This document shows, in pieces, positions 16,935 to 24,886 of a stretch of DNA of 64,000 nucleotides. The stretch covers positions 62,001 to 126,000 of the forward strand of contig NZ_BOMY01000034.1 in the NCBI RefSeq assembly GCF_016862435.1, written 5' to 3'. This DNA is from Paractinoplanes tereljensis. Lineage in GTDB: Bacteria > Actinomycetota > Actinomycetes > Mycobacteriales > Micromonosporaceae. The translations under genes were made by a program, and so were the position numbers. Every line of letters begins with the position of its first letter. The stretch's first letter is position 1. Under the pieces are notes generated by a model. It saw nothing but the letters and a program-made list of their open reading frames with translations. It did not search any database and had not been told where the DNA came from.

Positions 16935-18578
16935 ATGAATGTCGAGTCGGCGCCAACCGCCCGAAAGCGCCGACGGCACGCCGTCGCGCTGGTGGTCGCT
17001 GTCATCATCGTGGGCCTGGCCAGCACGGTGATGGTGACAACCGCGGTCCGGCGCGCTCAGCAGCGCCATGCCGGACAACTGATGGACCAGCACGCCGACG
17101 AGGTCGCCCGGGCGGTCACCAGTGAGGCCGACCGCTATCGCGACACCGTGTCCGATGTGGCCGCGGCCGTAGGGGCACAGTCGGACTTCACCGCCGGCGA
17201 CTTCACGGAGATCACCTCCCGGCTTACCCGGCAACGGCTGCCGGGAGCCACCGCCGTTGCCTTCGCGGTGGCGGCCGAGGACGGCCGGATGTCGCAGGTC
17301 GAGGCGGCCTGGCGGGAGCGTGGTGCGCCTGGGCTCACGCTGAGGGCTCTCGGGCCGGGTCGGGAGCGCATGTTCCTGATCTTTTCTCGCTCTCTCGACG
17401 ACACTCCCCCGGTGCCGGGGCTCGACGTGAGTCAGGCGCCGCAAGCCGCGGATGCGCTGATCACGTCTCGCGCCACCGGGCAGGTCACCGCGAGCCATAC
17501 CTACGTCCTGCTCAAGGACCGGACATTGCCCGGTGCCGAACAGCAGATGTCGTTCGTGCTCGCCGCCCCGATCAACGGCGGTCTCGGCACACCCGACGCC
17601 GGCCGGTTCCGGGGCTGGATGGTCATGGGTATGCGGGGCAGTGACTTCATTCAGGAGACCTTGCGGTCGCAGTCACGGGGCAAGGTCAACGTCACGCTTG
17701 TCGACATGTCCACCTCCACGCCCACGATCGTCGCCCGGCCCAAGACCGACGCCCTACCCCGGGCCGGCGCACTCGGCCGCGAGCGCAACGTCATCGTCGG
17801 CCAGCGCGAGTGGCAACTACGCCTCGCACCGACCGAAGAGTTGCTGATGGACACCGACCGGCGGATGCCCGCACTCACCTTCGGTGTCGGCATGCTCATG
17901 ACGCTGCTCGTGGCGGCCATGGCCGGCATTCTCGTCGGCGCGCGCGTCCGAGCCATGAACGCGGTGGACCGGGCGACGGCGGCGCTACGCGAGGACATCC
18001 GGCGCCGGGAGGCGATCGAGGTACAGCTTCGCGAGCGGGAGAACGACCTGCGACGTCTCGCTCTGCACGATCCGCTGACCGGCCTGGCGAACCGCACCCT
18101 GTTCGGTGAACGCACGGAACACGCCATCGCGACCCACAAGCGCGGCACGACAACGTTCGCGGTGATATTCGTCGATCTGGACGGCTTCAAACAGATCAAC
18201 GACACGCTCGGGCACAGTGCCGGCGACACCGTGCTGAACGAGGTCGCCGCGCGGCTGCGCCGCTGCGTCCGCCTCGGCGACACCGTCAGTCGTTTCGGTG
18301 GCGACGAATTCGCCGTCCTGGCCGAACAGGTCGCCACCATCGACGACACGACGACCGTCGCGGACCGCATCATCCACGCCCTGGAACAGCCCTTCGAGAT
18401 CGCCGACCGGGTCCAGCACATCAGCGCCAGCGCGGGTGTGGCACTCTACGAGCAGGACATGAGCGTCGACATGATCATCCAGAGGGCCGACCGGGCCATG
18501 TATGCCGCCAAGGCGGCCGGCAAGGGCCGCTACGTTGTCGCCTCGGAGCACGACCCGGCCGGCGCAGCCACTGATTGA
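16935..18578 (+). CDS. CHASE-GGDEF diguanylate cyclase
   Basis: A 547-residue protein with membrane helices at about 18-38 and 312-335 flanking an extracellular CHASE domain (LDVSQAPQAADAL, FRGWMVMGMRGSDF). A cytoplasmic GGDEF domain (about 380-535) follows, with intact RFGGDEF near 453-459, DLDGFKQINDTLGHSAGD and ADRAMYAAK. It should synthesise c-di-GMP in response to an external ligand. ATGs at 16920 and 16935 are both possible; the second has AGG seven bases upstream. It lies just after the giant kinase and mirrors the kinase-cyclase pair on the other side of the divergent promoter. The CHASE domain is a sibling of that in the kinase at 9722. Confidence 0.88.
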   Translation: MNVESAPTARKRRRHAVALVVAVIIVGLASTVMVTTAVRRAQQRHAGQLMDQHADEVARAVTSEADRYRDTVSDVAAAVGAQSDFTAGDFTEITSRLTRQRLPGATAVAFAVAAEDGRMSQVEAAWRERGAPGLTLRALGPGRERMFLIFSRSLDDTPPVPGLDVSQAPQAADALITSRATGQVTASHTYVLLKDRTLPGAEQQMSFVLAAPINGGLGTPDAGRFRGWMVMGMRGSDFIQETLRSQSRGKVNVTLVDMSTSTPTIVARPKTDALPRAGALGRERNVIVGQREWQLRLAPTEELLMDTDRRMPALTFGVGMLMTLLVAAMAGILVGARVRAMNAVDRATAALREDIRRREAIEVQLRERENDLRRLALHDPLTGLANRTLFGERTEHAIATHKRGTTTFAVIFVDLDGFKQINDTLGHSAGDTVLNEVAARLRRCVRLGDTVSRFGGDEFAVLAEQVATIDDTTTVADRIIHALEQPFEIADRVQHISASAGVALYEQDMSVDMIIQRADRAMYAAKAAGKGRYVVASEHDPAGAATD

Positions 18579-18653
18579 ACGCCGCGTCCGCTCGGCGATT
18601 ACATCAACGCGCGCCGATGCGACGCCAGGTGCTGAGCGTGCGAGCATGGGCGG

Positions 18654-19859
18654 GTGACGGGGGACGTGGCAGGCCAGGCCTTCGCCTGGATCGCATCGGT
18701 GGCGGTCGCCACCGACGGCGGACTGAGCTGGACCGAGAACGGCCAGGTCGACGACGGACTGTACGTCGGTACGGCCGGCGTGCTGCTCGGCTGCGCCGAA
18801 GCGGTGGCGGCCGGAGTGGAACCGAGGGTCGCCGAGGGCGCCCGGGACCGGCTGGTGCACCTGGTCGCCGCGGGCAACAAAGCCGAGCTCGACGACGGGC
18901 TCTTCGAAGGGTGGCCCGGCATCGCGGTGGCACTGCGCGCCTGGGCCGACGTCACCGGCGACGACACCGCCCGGAAAGCCGCCACCACGATCATCGGGCG
19001 GGTCGCGGCGCGGATGCCGGACCGCCTCGCCGATCCGGACCGCTGCACCGACATCATCTCCGGGGACGCCGGGATCCTGCTGGCCCTGGTGGACGGCTGC
19101 GACGACCCGGCCGTCGCGGCGGCGGCCGGGCAGGTGGCGGACGGCCTCGTCGGGCTGGCCCTGGACCGGCCGGACGGGCTGCACTGGCGGATGGACCCGA
19201 CCCCGGCGTACGAGCATCTGCTCCCGGGTTTCTCGCACGGGACCGCCGGGGTCGCGTACGCCCTGGCCAGAGCGGGGGAAACGCTCGGCCGGACCGACCT
19301 GATCGAGGTTGCCGTCCGCGCCGCGGACGGCCTTCTGGCCCTCGGCCACCAACCCGGCGGCGGGTGGGCGGTGCCGCTGATGATCCCGCCCAAGCCGGAC
19401 CGGCCCACCGTGAACTTCGGCTGGTGCCACGGGCCGACCGGCGTGATCCGCACGTTCGCCCTGCTCGACACGCTGGTGCCGGATCCGCGCTGGCCGCAAG
19501 GCATCGACGCCTGCCTGCAAGGCCTGCGGGACAGCCGGATCCCGGAGCGGCTCTACCCGGGTTACTGGGACAACCTGGCCCGCTGCTGCGGCACGGCCGG
19601 CGTCGGCCAGGTGCTGCTCGACCGCTACCGGGCCACCGGCGACCCGGAGATGCTGGCCTGGTCGCGGCGCCTGGCCGACGACGTGCTGGCCCGCACGCTG
19701 ACCACCCCGGCCGGGCTGACCTGGTCGAACTTCGAACACACCGCCACCGTCCCGGACCTGCCGCCGGAGCCGGGTTTCATGCAGGGCGCCGCCGGCATCG
19801 CCGGCTGGCTGGCCCGCCTCGACGCCCCGCACACCGGGCCGGTGCTGGACTGGCTATGA
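18654..19859 (+). CDS. LanC-like zinc protein with Cys-Cys-Gly motif
   Basis: A 401-residue alpha-toroid protein of the LanC cyclase superfamily. The GxxG-type repeats include LYVGTAGVLLG, GFSHGTAGV and FMQGAAGIAGW. Predicted zinc ligands are Cys258 in GWCHG and Cys311-Cys312 in CCGTAGVG. Classical LanC enzymes have Cys-His-Gly at the last position, so this would be a three-cysteine zinc site, a variation described for ProcM-type lanthipeptide synthetases. No dehydratase, precursor peptide or protease gene lies nearby, so a role in lanthipeptide cyclisation is not supported by context. It could be a stand-alone LanC-like protein of unknown function. The GTG start follows the cyclase gene by 75 bp. 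The 3' end overlaps the convergent oxidoreductase by six bases. Confidence 0.82.
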   Translation: MTGDVAGQAFAWIASVAVATDGGLSWTENGQVDDGLYVGTAGVLLGCAEAVAAGVEPRVAEGARDRLVHLVAAGNKAELDDGLFEGWPGIAVALRAWADVTGDDTARKAATTIIGRVAARMPDRLADPDRCTDIISGDAGILLALVDGCDDPAVAAAAGQVADGLVGLALDRPDGLHWRMDPTPAYEHLLPGFSHGTAGVAYALARAGETLGRTDLIEVAVRAADGLLALGHQPGGGWAVPLMIPPKPDRPTVNFGWCHGPTGVIRTFALLDTLVPDPRWPQGIDACLQGLRDSRIPERLYPGYWDNLARCCGTAGVGQVLLDRYRATGDPEMLAWSRRLADDVLARTLTTPAGLTWSNFEHTATVPDLPPEPGFMQGAAGIAGWLARLDAPHTGPVLDWL

Positions 19860-20786
19860 GATCAGGACGGCTTTGCCCGCGATTCGGCCGGACGCCAGGC
19901 GGGCCATCGCGGCCGGGGCCTCGGCCAGCGGATATGTCTCGCTGACCAGCGGGGTCAGCGAGGTCAGGGCCTCCAGGGCGGGCCGGTTGGTCAGCACCAC
20001 CGGGGCGCCCAGGTGCTGCCGGACGAACGGCGACAGGGCGAACAGCTGGAGGTTGCGTTCCAGGCCGCCGAACCAGCGGCCGCCGTCCTCACCGCCGGCG
20101 ATCATCAGCCGGCCCCGCGGGGTGAGCAGGGCGCGCAGCTCGGCCAGCGAGCGGTTGCCGGCGATGTCGACGACCAGGTCGTAGCGGCCGGTCACCGGCT
20201 CGCGGGTGTAGTCGATGACCCGGTCCGCGCCGAGCGACCGGACCGCGTCGGCCTTGGCGGTGCTGCACACGCCGGTCACCCGGTCACCGCGGGCCGTGGC
20301 CAGCAGCACCGCGAACGAGCCCACTCCCCCGCCCGCGCCGATGATCAGCGTCTCGGTGCCGGCGGCCGCCTCGCCGACCATCCGCCGGGCCGTCGAACCC
20401 GAGGTGGGCAGGGCGGCGGCCTGCTCGAAGGTGAGGTGGGCGGGTTTGCGGGCCAGCTTTCCCGGGCGGGCCAGGGCGTACTCGGCCCAGGTGCTGCGGC
20501 CGCTGCCGAACACCTCGTCACCGGGCGTGAAGTCGGTGACCTCGGCGCCGACCGCCTCGACGACACCGGCCAGGTCCATGCCGGGGGTGGGGTTGCGCGG
20601 GCGGCGCGGCCCGAAGCCGAGCCGGGCGATCAGCGGCAGGCCGGTCATGGCGTGCCAGGCGCCGCGGTCGACCCCGGCCGCACGCACCCGGATCAGCACG
20701 TCCTTGGGGCCGGGGGTGGGTGGGGGCACGTCGGCGAGGCGGAGCACGTCCGCGTCGCCGTACACGTCCTGAACGATGGCCTTCAT
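19854..20786 (-). CDS. NAD(P)-dependent alcohol dehydrogenase / quinone reductase family
   Basis: A 310-residue medium-chain dehydrogenase/reductase. The N-terminal GroES-like fold has MDLAGVVEAVGAEV and GDEVFGSG. The Rossmann domain has the nucleotide motif IIGAGGGVGSFAVLLA near 155. The catalytic and structural zinc cysteines of classical alcohol dehydrogenases are absent, pointing to the zinc-free quinone oxidoreductase branch that uses NADPH. The ATG at 20786 has GGAG six bases upstream. It is divergent from the MFS exporter operon across a 108-bp gap. Substrate unknown. Confidence 0.85.
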   Translation of the reverse strand: MKAIVQDVYGDADVLRLADVPPPTPGPKDVLIRVRAAGVDRGAWHAMTGLPLIARLGFGPRRPRNPTPGMDLAGVVEAVGAEVTDFTPGDEVFGSGRSTWAEYALARPGKLARKPAHLTFEQAAALPTSGSTARRMVGEAAAGTETLIIGAGGGVGSFAVLLATARGDRVTGVCSTAKADAVRSLGADRVIDYTREPVTGRYDLVVDIAGNRSLAELRALLTPRGRLMIAGGEDGGRWFGGLERNLQLFALSPFVRQHLGAPVVLTNRPALEALTSLTPLVSETYPLAEAPAAMARLASGRIAGKAVLIS

Positions 20787-20861
20787 GATCACTCCGAAGG
20801 TGGAAGGCGGTATGCCGTCGAAGGTAGAACACCTCGGCGAGATCGAGATCGAGATAACAGG

Positions 20862-20874
20862 CTGCATCATGCAG
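20862..20874. promoter_or_regulatory. candidate operator between oxidoreductase and MFS genes
   Basis: CTGCATCATGCAG is a perfect odd palindrome (six-base arms around one C) in the divergent gap, 20 bases before the MFS start. Exporter and reductase pairs are often under a shared repressor, but no regulator gene is adjacent, so the role is inferred from position only. Confidence 0.35.
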
Positions 20875-20894
20875 TCACCGGGTAGAACTGAGGG

Positions 20895-22307
20895 GTGCGC
20901 CGCCCCTATCTCGTCCTGGCCATCTGCTGCATGAGCCTGTTCATCGTCGGCATGGACGCGACGATCATGAACATCGCGCTGCCGGCCCTGCGCGAGGACC
21001 TCGGCGCGAGCATCTCCGGCCTGCAGTGGACCATCGACGCGTACACCCTGGTTCTCGCCAGCCTGCTGGTGCTGTCCGGGTCTACCGCCGACCGGGTCGG
21101 CCGGCGCCGGACCTTTCAGACCGGGCTCGCCCTGTTCAGCGCCGGGTCGCTGCTGTGCAGCCTGGCGCCCAGCCTGGGCTGGCTGATCGCGTTCCGGGCG
21201 GTGCAGGCGATCGGCGGGTCGATGCTCAACCCGGTCGCCATGTCGATCATCACGAACACCTTCACCGAACCCCGTGAGCGGGCCCGGGCGATCGGCGTGT
21301 GGGGTGGCGTGGTCGGGTTCAGCATGGCGGTCGGGCCACTGCTCGGCGGCTTTCTGGTCGACACCCTCGGCTGGCGGTCGATCTTCTGGATCAACGTGCC
21401 GGTCGGGGTGGCCGCGTTCCTGCTGGCGTGGAAGTTCGTGCCGGAGTCGCGGGCACCCAAGGCGCGGCGCCTCGACCCGGTCGGGCAGGTGCTGGTGTTC
21501 CTGACGCTCGCCGGAGTCACGTACGGCATCATCGAGGGACCCACCGCCGGCTGGAGCTCGCCGCTGATCGTCGGGTGTTTCCTGGTCGGCGCGGCCTCCT
21601 TGGCCGGTCTTTTGATATACGAGCCCCGGCAGAAGGAACCCCTGCTCGAGCTGCGGTTCTTCCGCAGCGTGCCGTTCAGCGGCGCGACGCTGATCGCGGT
21701 GTCGGCGTTCGGGGCCCTCGCCGGGTTCCTGTTCCTCAACTCGATTTACCTCCAGGACACGCGCGGCCTGTCGCCGCTGCACGCCGGTCTGTGGACGCTG
21801 CCGATGGCAGCCACCACCGCGCTGTTCTCACCGATCTCCGGGCGTCTGGTGGGGGCGCGCGGCACCCGCCTGCCGCTCACCCTGGCCGGGGTCGCGTTCG
21901 TGGCCGGCCTGCTGCCGCTGACCCGGCTGACCGCCGACACCCCGGTGTGGCTGCTGATGGTCTGCTACGTGCTGTTCGGGTTCGGCTTCGCCATGGTCAA
22001 CTCGCCGATCACCAACACCGCCGTCTCCGGCATGCCGCGCGAGCAGGCCGGGGTGGCCGCGGCCATCGCCTCGACCAGCCGGCAGGTCGGCGGGGCGCTC
22101 GGCGTCGCGGTGATCGGCGCGGCCGTCGCCGGGAACGCCGGGGCCGGCTTCGCCGAGGCCAGCCACGCCGGCTGGTGGATCATGTCGGGCCTGGGCGCGG
22201 CGGTGCTGGTGCTGGGCCTGGTCACGACCGGGAAATGGGCACGCGGCACGGTCGAACGGGCGGCGGTGCAAACCAGCCCGGCGGAGGCGGCCAAGATATC
22301 GCTGTGA
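20895..22307 (+). CDS. MFS exporter of the DHA2 (EmrB/QacA) family
   Basis: A 470-residue membrane protein with about 14 hydrophobic segments. It has the family motifs DATIMNIALPAL in helix 1, GSTADRVGRRR in the first cytoplasmic loop and GPLLGGFLVDTLGWRSIFWINVPVG in segments 5-6. It should export a drug or metabolite by proton antiport. The GTG start sits directly behind a GAGGG sequence. It heads a four-gene operon whose members overlap by a few bases (lipase-like, methyltransferase, P-loop kinase), so export may be tied to modification of the same compound. Substrate unknown. Confidence 0.9.
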   Translation: MRRPYLVLAICCMSLFIVGMDATIMNIALPALREDLGASISGLQWTIDAYTLVLASLLVLSGSTADRVGRRRTFQTGLALFSAGSLLCSLAPSLGWLIAFRAVQAIGGSMLNPVAMSIITNTFTEPRERARAIGVWGGVVGFSMAVGPLLGGFLVDTLGWRSIFWINVPVGVAAFLLAWKFVPESRAPKARRLDPVGQVLVFLTLAGVTYGIIEGPTAGWSSPLIVGCFLVGAASLAGLLIYEPRQKEPLLELRFFRSVPFSGATLIAVSAFGALAGFLFLNSIYLQDTRGLSPLHAGLWTLPMAATTALFSPISGRLVGARGTRLPLTLAGVAFVAGLLPLTRLTADTPVWLLMVCYVLFGFGFAMVNSPITNTAVSGMPREQAGVAAAIASTSRQVGGALGVAVIGAAVAGNAGAGFAEASHAGWWIMSGLGAAVLVLGLVTTGKWARGTVERAAVQTSPAEAAKISL

Positions 22308-23344
22308 CTCTCAAGCGGGTTCTGGCGGCCGCGGCGGCCGCGGTGCTGCTGCTCGGCGGCGCATACGCCGGGTTCCTCGGCCACCGGTCGCGGCACCCGG
22401 TCTCGCTCGCGCCGGACGGGCCGTACCGGGTGGGCCGGGCCACCCACGAGCTCGCCGACCGCTCCCGCACCGACGAACTCGCGCCGCTCGGCGGAAACCC
22501 GCGGGTGCTGGCCCTGACCCTCTGGTATCCGGCCGCCACCGGCGGCGGCACACCGTCGCCCTACGCGCCCGGGGAATGGGCCGCGCTGCACCGTTTCGGC
22601 TGGGCCCAGACCAACTTCACCAACATCAGGACCGGCACGTACGACGATGCGCCGCTGGCCACCGGCACCTTCCCGATCGTGGTGCTGATGCCCGCCCTCG
22701 GCCTGTCGGCACCGCAGTACGCCGCCCTCGGCGCCCGGCTCGCCAGCCACGGTTACCTGGTCGCCGGGGTGACCCCGACCTACAGCGCCGGTCTGACCGT
22801 GATCGGCGGCCAACCGATCCGCGCCTCGGCGGCCGGCCGCCCGACCGACCTGGCCGGGCCGCGCGGCGACCGGCTCGCCACCGTGCAGGCGGCCGACGCC
22901 CGGTTCGCGGCCGGCCGGGTCGCGGTGCTGCTCGGCGCGCACGCCGACGCTTCTCGGGTGATTTATGTGGGGCACGGGTTCGGCGGGGCCGCCGCCCTCG
23001 AGGCGTGCCGCACCGACGACCACTGCCGGGGTGCCGCCGACCTGGACGGGACACCCTATGGGCAGGTCGCCACGAGCGGGCTGGACAAGCCGGCCCTGCT
23101 GCTCGGCTCGGCGGCCGGATCTCGCCGGTTGATCGCCGCCGGTGCCCGGGCCTACCCGCTGCCCGGCGCCGGGCCGCTCGACATGAGCGACTACGCCGCG
23201 TACTGGCTGGCCGCGCCGGTGCGGCGGGCGCTACGTCTCGGCGACCCCGGCACCGGCCGGATCGCCGAGGACTACCTGGCCGCCTTCCTCGACGCGGTGA
23301 CGAACGGGACCGAATGGCGGGCGCCTGACATAGTTGGTCGATGA
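22304..23344 (+). CDS. PAF-acetylhydrolase-like alpha/beta hydrolase lacking the nucleophile serine
   Basis: A 346-residue protein with an N-terminal hydrophobic anchor or signal (residues 5-25). The alpha/beta-hydrolase body resembles the PAF-acetylhydrolase/secreted lipase family: LTLWYPA near 67, FPIVVLMPALG, HGYLVAGVTPTYSA, ADLDGTPYG and a late DMSDYA. The nucleophile elbow, normally GHSFGG, reads GHGFGG, so the serine is glycine (residue 225, codon GGG). If the sequence is right, hydrolysis by the usual mechanism is not possible, and the protein may bind rather than cleave a lipid. It begins with GTG overlapping the MFS stop and ends overlapping the methyltransferase start. Confidence 0.78.
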   Translation: MTLKRVLAAAAAAVLLLGGAYAGFLGHRSRHPVSLAPDGPYRVGRATHELADRSRTDELAPLGGNPRVLALTLWYPAATGGGTPSPYAPGEWAALHRFGWAQTNFTNIRTGTYDDAPLATGTFPIVVLMPALGLSAPQYAALGARLASHGYLVAGVTPTYSAGLTVIGGQPIRASAAGRPTDLAGPRGDRLATVQAADARFAAGRVAVLLGAHADASRVIYVGHGFGGAAALEACRTDDHCRGAADLDGTPYGQVATSGLDKPALLLGSAAGSRRLIAAGARAYPLPGAGPLDMSDYAAYWLAAPVRRALRLGDPGTGRIAEDYLAAFLDAVTNGTEWRAPDIVGR

Positions 23345-24123
23345 CCGAACCCGCCGCGATCGTCCGCGTTTTCGACAATGCCTCCGAAACGTACGACAAC
23401 GTCGGGGTGGAGTTCTTCCGGCCGATCGCCGCCGAGCTGGTGCGGGCGGTCGCGCCCCAGCCGGGTGAGCGGGTCCTCGACGCGGGCTGCGGCAGCGGCG
23501 CTGTCCTGGTCCCGGTCGCCGAGGCGGTCGGGTCGCGCGGGCAGGTCACCGGCATCGATCTCGCACCCGGCATGGTGGCCCGCAGCCGGGCCGCGGCCAC
23601 CGGCCTCGACCAGGTGCGGGTGGTGCTCGGCGACGCGCAGAACCCGGCCTATCCCGGCGGGTCGTTCGACGTGATCACCTCGGGCCTGGTGCTGTTCTTC
23701 CTGCCCGATCCGCCGGCCGCGCTCGTCGCGTACCGCCGGCTTCTGCAGCCCGCCGGCCGGCTGGCCGTCAGCAGCTTCGCCCAGCATGACCCCCGCTATC
23801 CGCAGGCCATGAAGATTTTGGCGCGGTTCGCCGACAGCCCGCCGGAGCGCCGGAACCACCCGATGTTCGACTCGGCCGAGAGCCTGCGGGCGGCCGTCCT
23901 GGCGGCTGGCTTCGCCACCGCCGAGGTCCGCGAGGTCGAGGTACGCAGCGCCTTCAACGACGCCGCCCACCTGTACGAGTGGATCGGCTCGCACGCCGGC
24001 CGCCAGCTGGTCGACGGCATCCCGGTCGAACGCCGCTCCCTCGCCATCTCGGCTCTCGCCGCCGAACTGGACCACCCGCTCGACTTCACCACCCGCGTGC
24101 GGATCGTCCTGGCCCATTGCTGA
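23341..24123 (+). CDS. class I SAM-dependent methyltransferase
   Basis: A 260-residue protein of the UbiE/Methyltransf_11 type. SAM-binding motif I is VLDAGCGSGAV near 48. It is followed by VTGIDLAPGMV, GDAQNPAYPGGSFDVITSG and LQPAGRLAVSSF. The C-terminal third is a helical cap. It starts with ATGA overlap to the lipase-like gene. Small-molecule methylation is likely; the substrate is unknown. Position in an exporter operon suggests a secondary metabolite or detoxification role. Confidence 0.88.
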   Translation: MTEPAAIVRVFDNASETYDNVGVEFFRPIAAELVRAVAPQPGERVLDAGCGSGAVLVPVAEAVGSRGQVTGIDLAPGMVARSRAAATGLDQVRVVLGDAQNPAYPGGSFDVITSGLVLFFLPDPPAALVAYRRLLQPAGRLAVSSFAQHDPRYPQAMKILARFADSPPERRNHPMFDSAESLRAAVLAAGFATAEVREVEVRSAFNDAAHLYEWIGSHAGRQLVDGIPVERRSLAISALAAELDHPLDFTTRVRIVLAHC

Positions 24124-24587
24124 TCATTATCAGCGGCGCCCCCGGCACCGGAAAGAGCACCCTGGCGCACCGGCTGGCCCGCTCCCTCGGCTGCCCGGTG
24201 ATCAGCCGAGACGAGATCCGCGAGGGAATCGTCCACGCCGGAACCCCGGACCCGGGGTTGATGCACTCCTACCGGACCTTCGTCGACACGGTGTCGTCGC
24301 TGGTCGCGGCCGGGGTAACGGTGATCGCGGAGGCCGCCTTCCAGGACGGACCGTGGCAGCCACTACTCGCCCTCGGGCCGACCCGGGTCATCCGATGCGT
24401 CGCGGATCCTTCGGCCGCGGCAAACCGCGTGGTGGTCCGGGCCGCACATCCGGGGACGCCCATGGGAGTACGGGAGTGGGCGCCCATCGCAGCGCCGCTG
24501 CCGACCTTGCTCGTCGACACCACCACGGACTACGAGCCCGGCTTTCCGGAAATATTGGCTTTTGCCGGTCGGGCACCACTCGAGTAG
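24117..24587 (+). CDS. small AAA-type P-loop kinase
   Basis: About 156 residues with Walker A GAPGTGKST at the very N-terminus, then SRDEIREG and a DTTTDYEP stretch late. It matches the zeta-toxin/AAA_33 kinase group that phosphorylates small molecules. The start is unusual: the sequence before the first beta strand offers only TTG at 24117 or CTG at 24120, both overlapping the methyltransferase stop, so translation is probably by coupling. It is the last gene of the operon. The substrate cannot be told. Confidence 0.75.
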   Translation: MLIIISGAPGTGKSTLAHRLARSLGCPVISRDEIREGIVHAGTPDPGLMHSYRTFVDTVSSLVAAGVTVIAEAAFQDGPWQPLLALGPTRVIRCVADPSAAANRVVVRAAHPGTPMGVREWAPIAAPLPTLLVDTTTDYEPGFPEILAFAGRAPLE

Positions 24588-24886
24588 GTCTCGGACTTCC
24601 CGACGTCGACGTGCAGCACGCCGTAGACAAGCGCAATTACGCCCGACCGCCGCCACCGCGCGACCGGCGTGCCACACCGGCACGTGCGGCGGCGCTCGCG
24701 CAATCGGACACCAACCCCCTGGCGGCTTTGCTCTGCTCACCTATACGCGCTGCTCTGCGTACCTCCGGTAAGCGCGCGATCTTGTGGAGTTCCTGCTCGC
24801 TCCGAGCAGTAAGTCTCCAACGTTTGCAAGCTGGCCCGGGCGCGGAAGACCCGGGCGCGGGCCGGCCACCACTAGGACCGGCAAAG
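24588..24886. other. non-coding stretch with decayed sequence
   Basis: No credible coding frame. It contains a diverged copy of the palindromic repeat found at 49.4-49.8 kb, and a duplicated CCCGGGCGCGG near 24837-24858. It separates the exporter operon from the truncated erythromycin esterase, and composition here is less biased than in the genes. It looks like remnant DNA. Confidence 0.6.
24776..24827. repeat. degenerate copy of the GATCTTGTGGA palindrome
   Basis: The left arm GCGATCTTGTGGAGTTCCTG matches the arms of the repeat family at 49351-49844. The right arm (CAG...TCTCCAA...TTGC) is recognisable but has lost symmetry. It lies in non-coding DNA beside a truncated gene. Confidence 0.6.

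Noticed and set aside
18654..20786. A lanthipeptide biosynthetic cluster around the LanC-like gene
   Set aside because: No LanB, LanM, LanK, precursor peptide, protease or ABC exporter is nearby; the adjacent oxidoreductase and MFS genes are on other transcripts.
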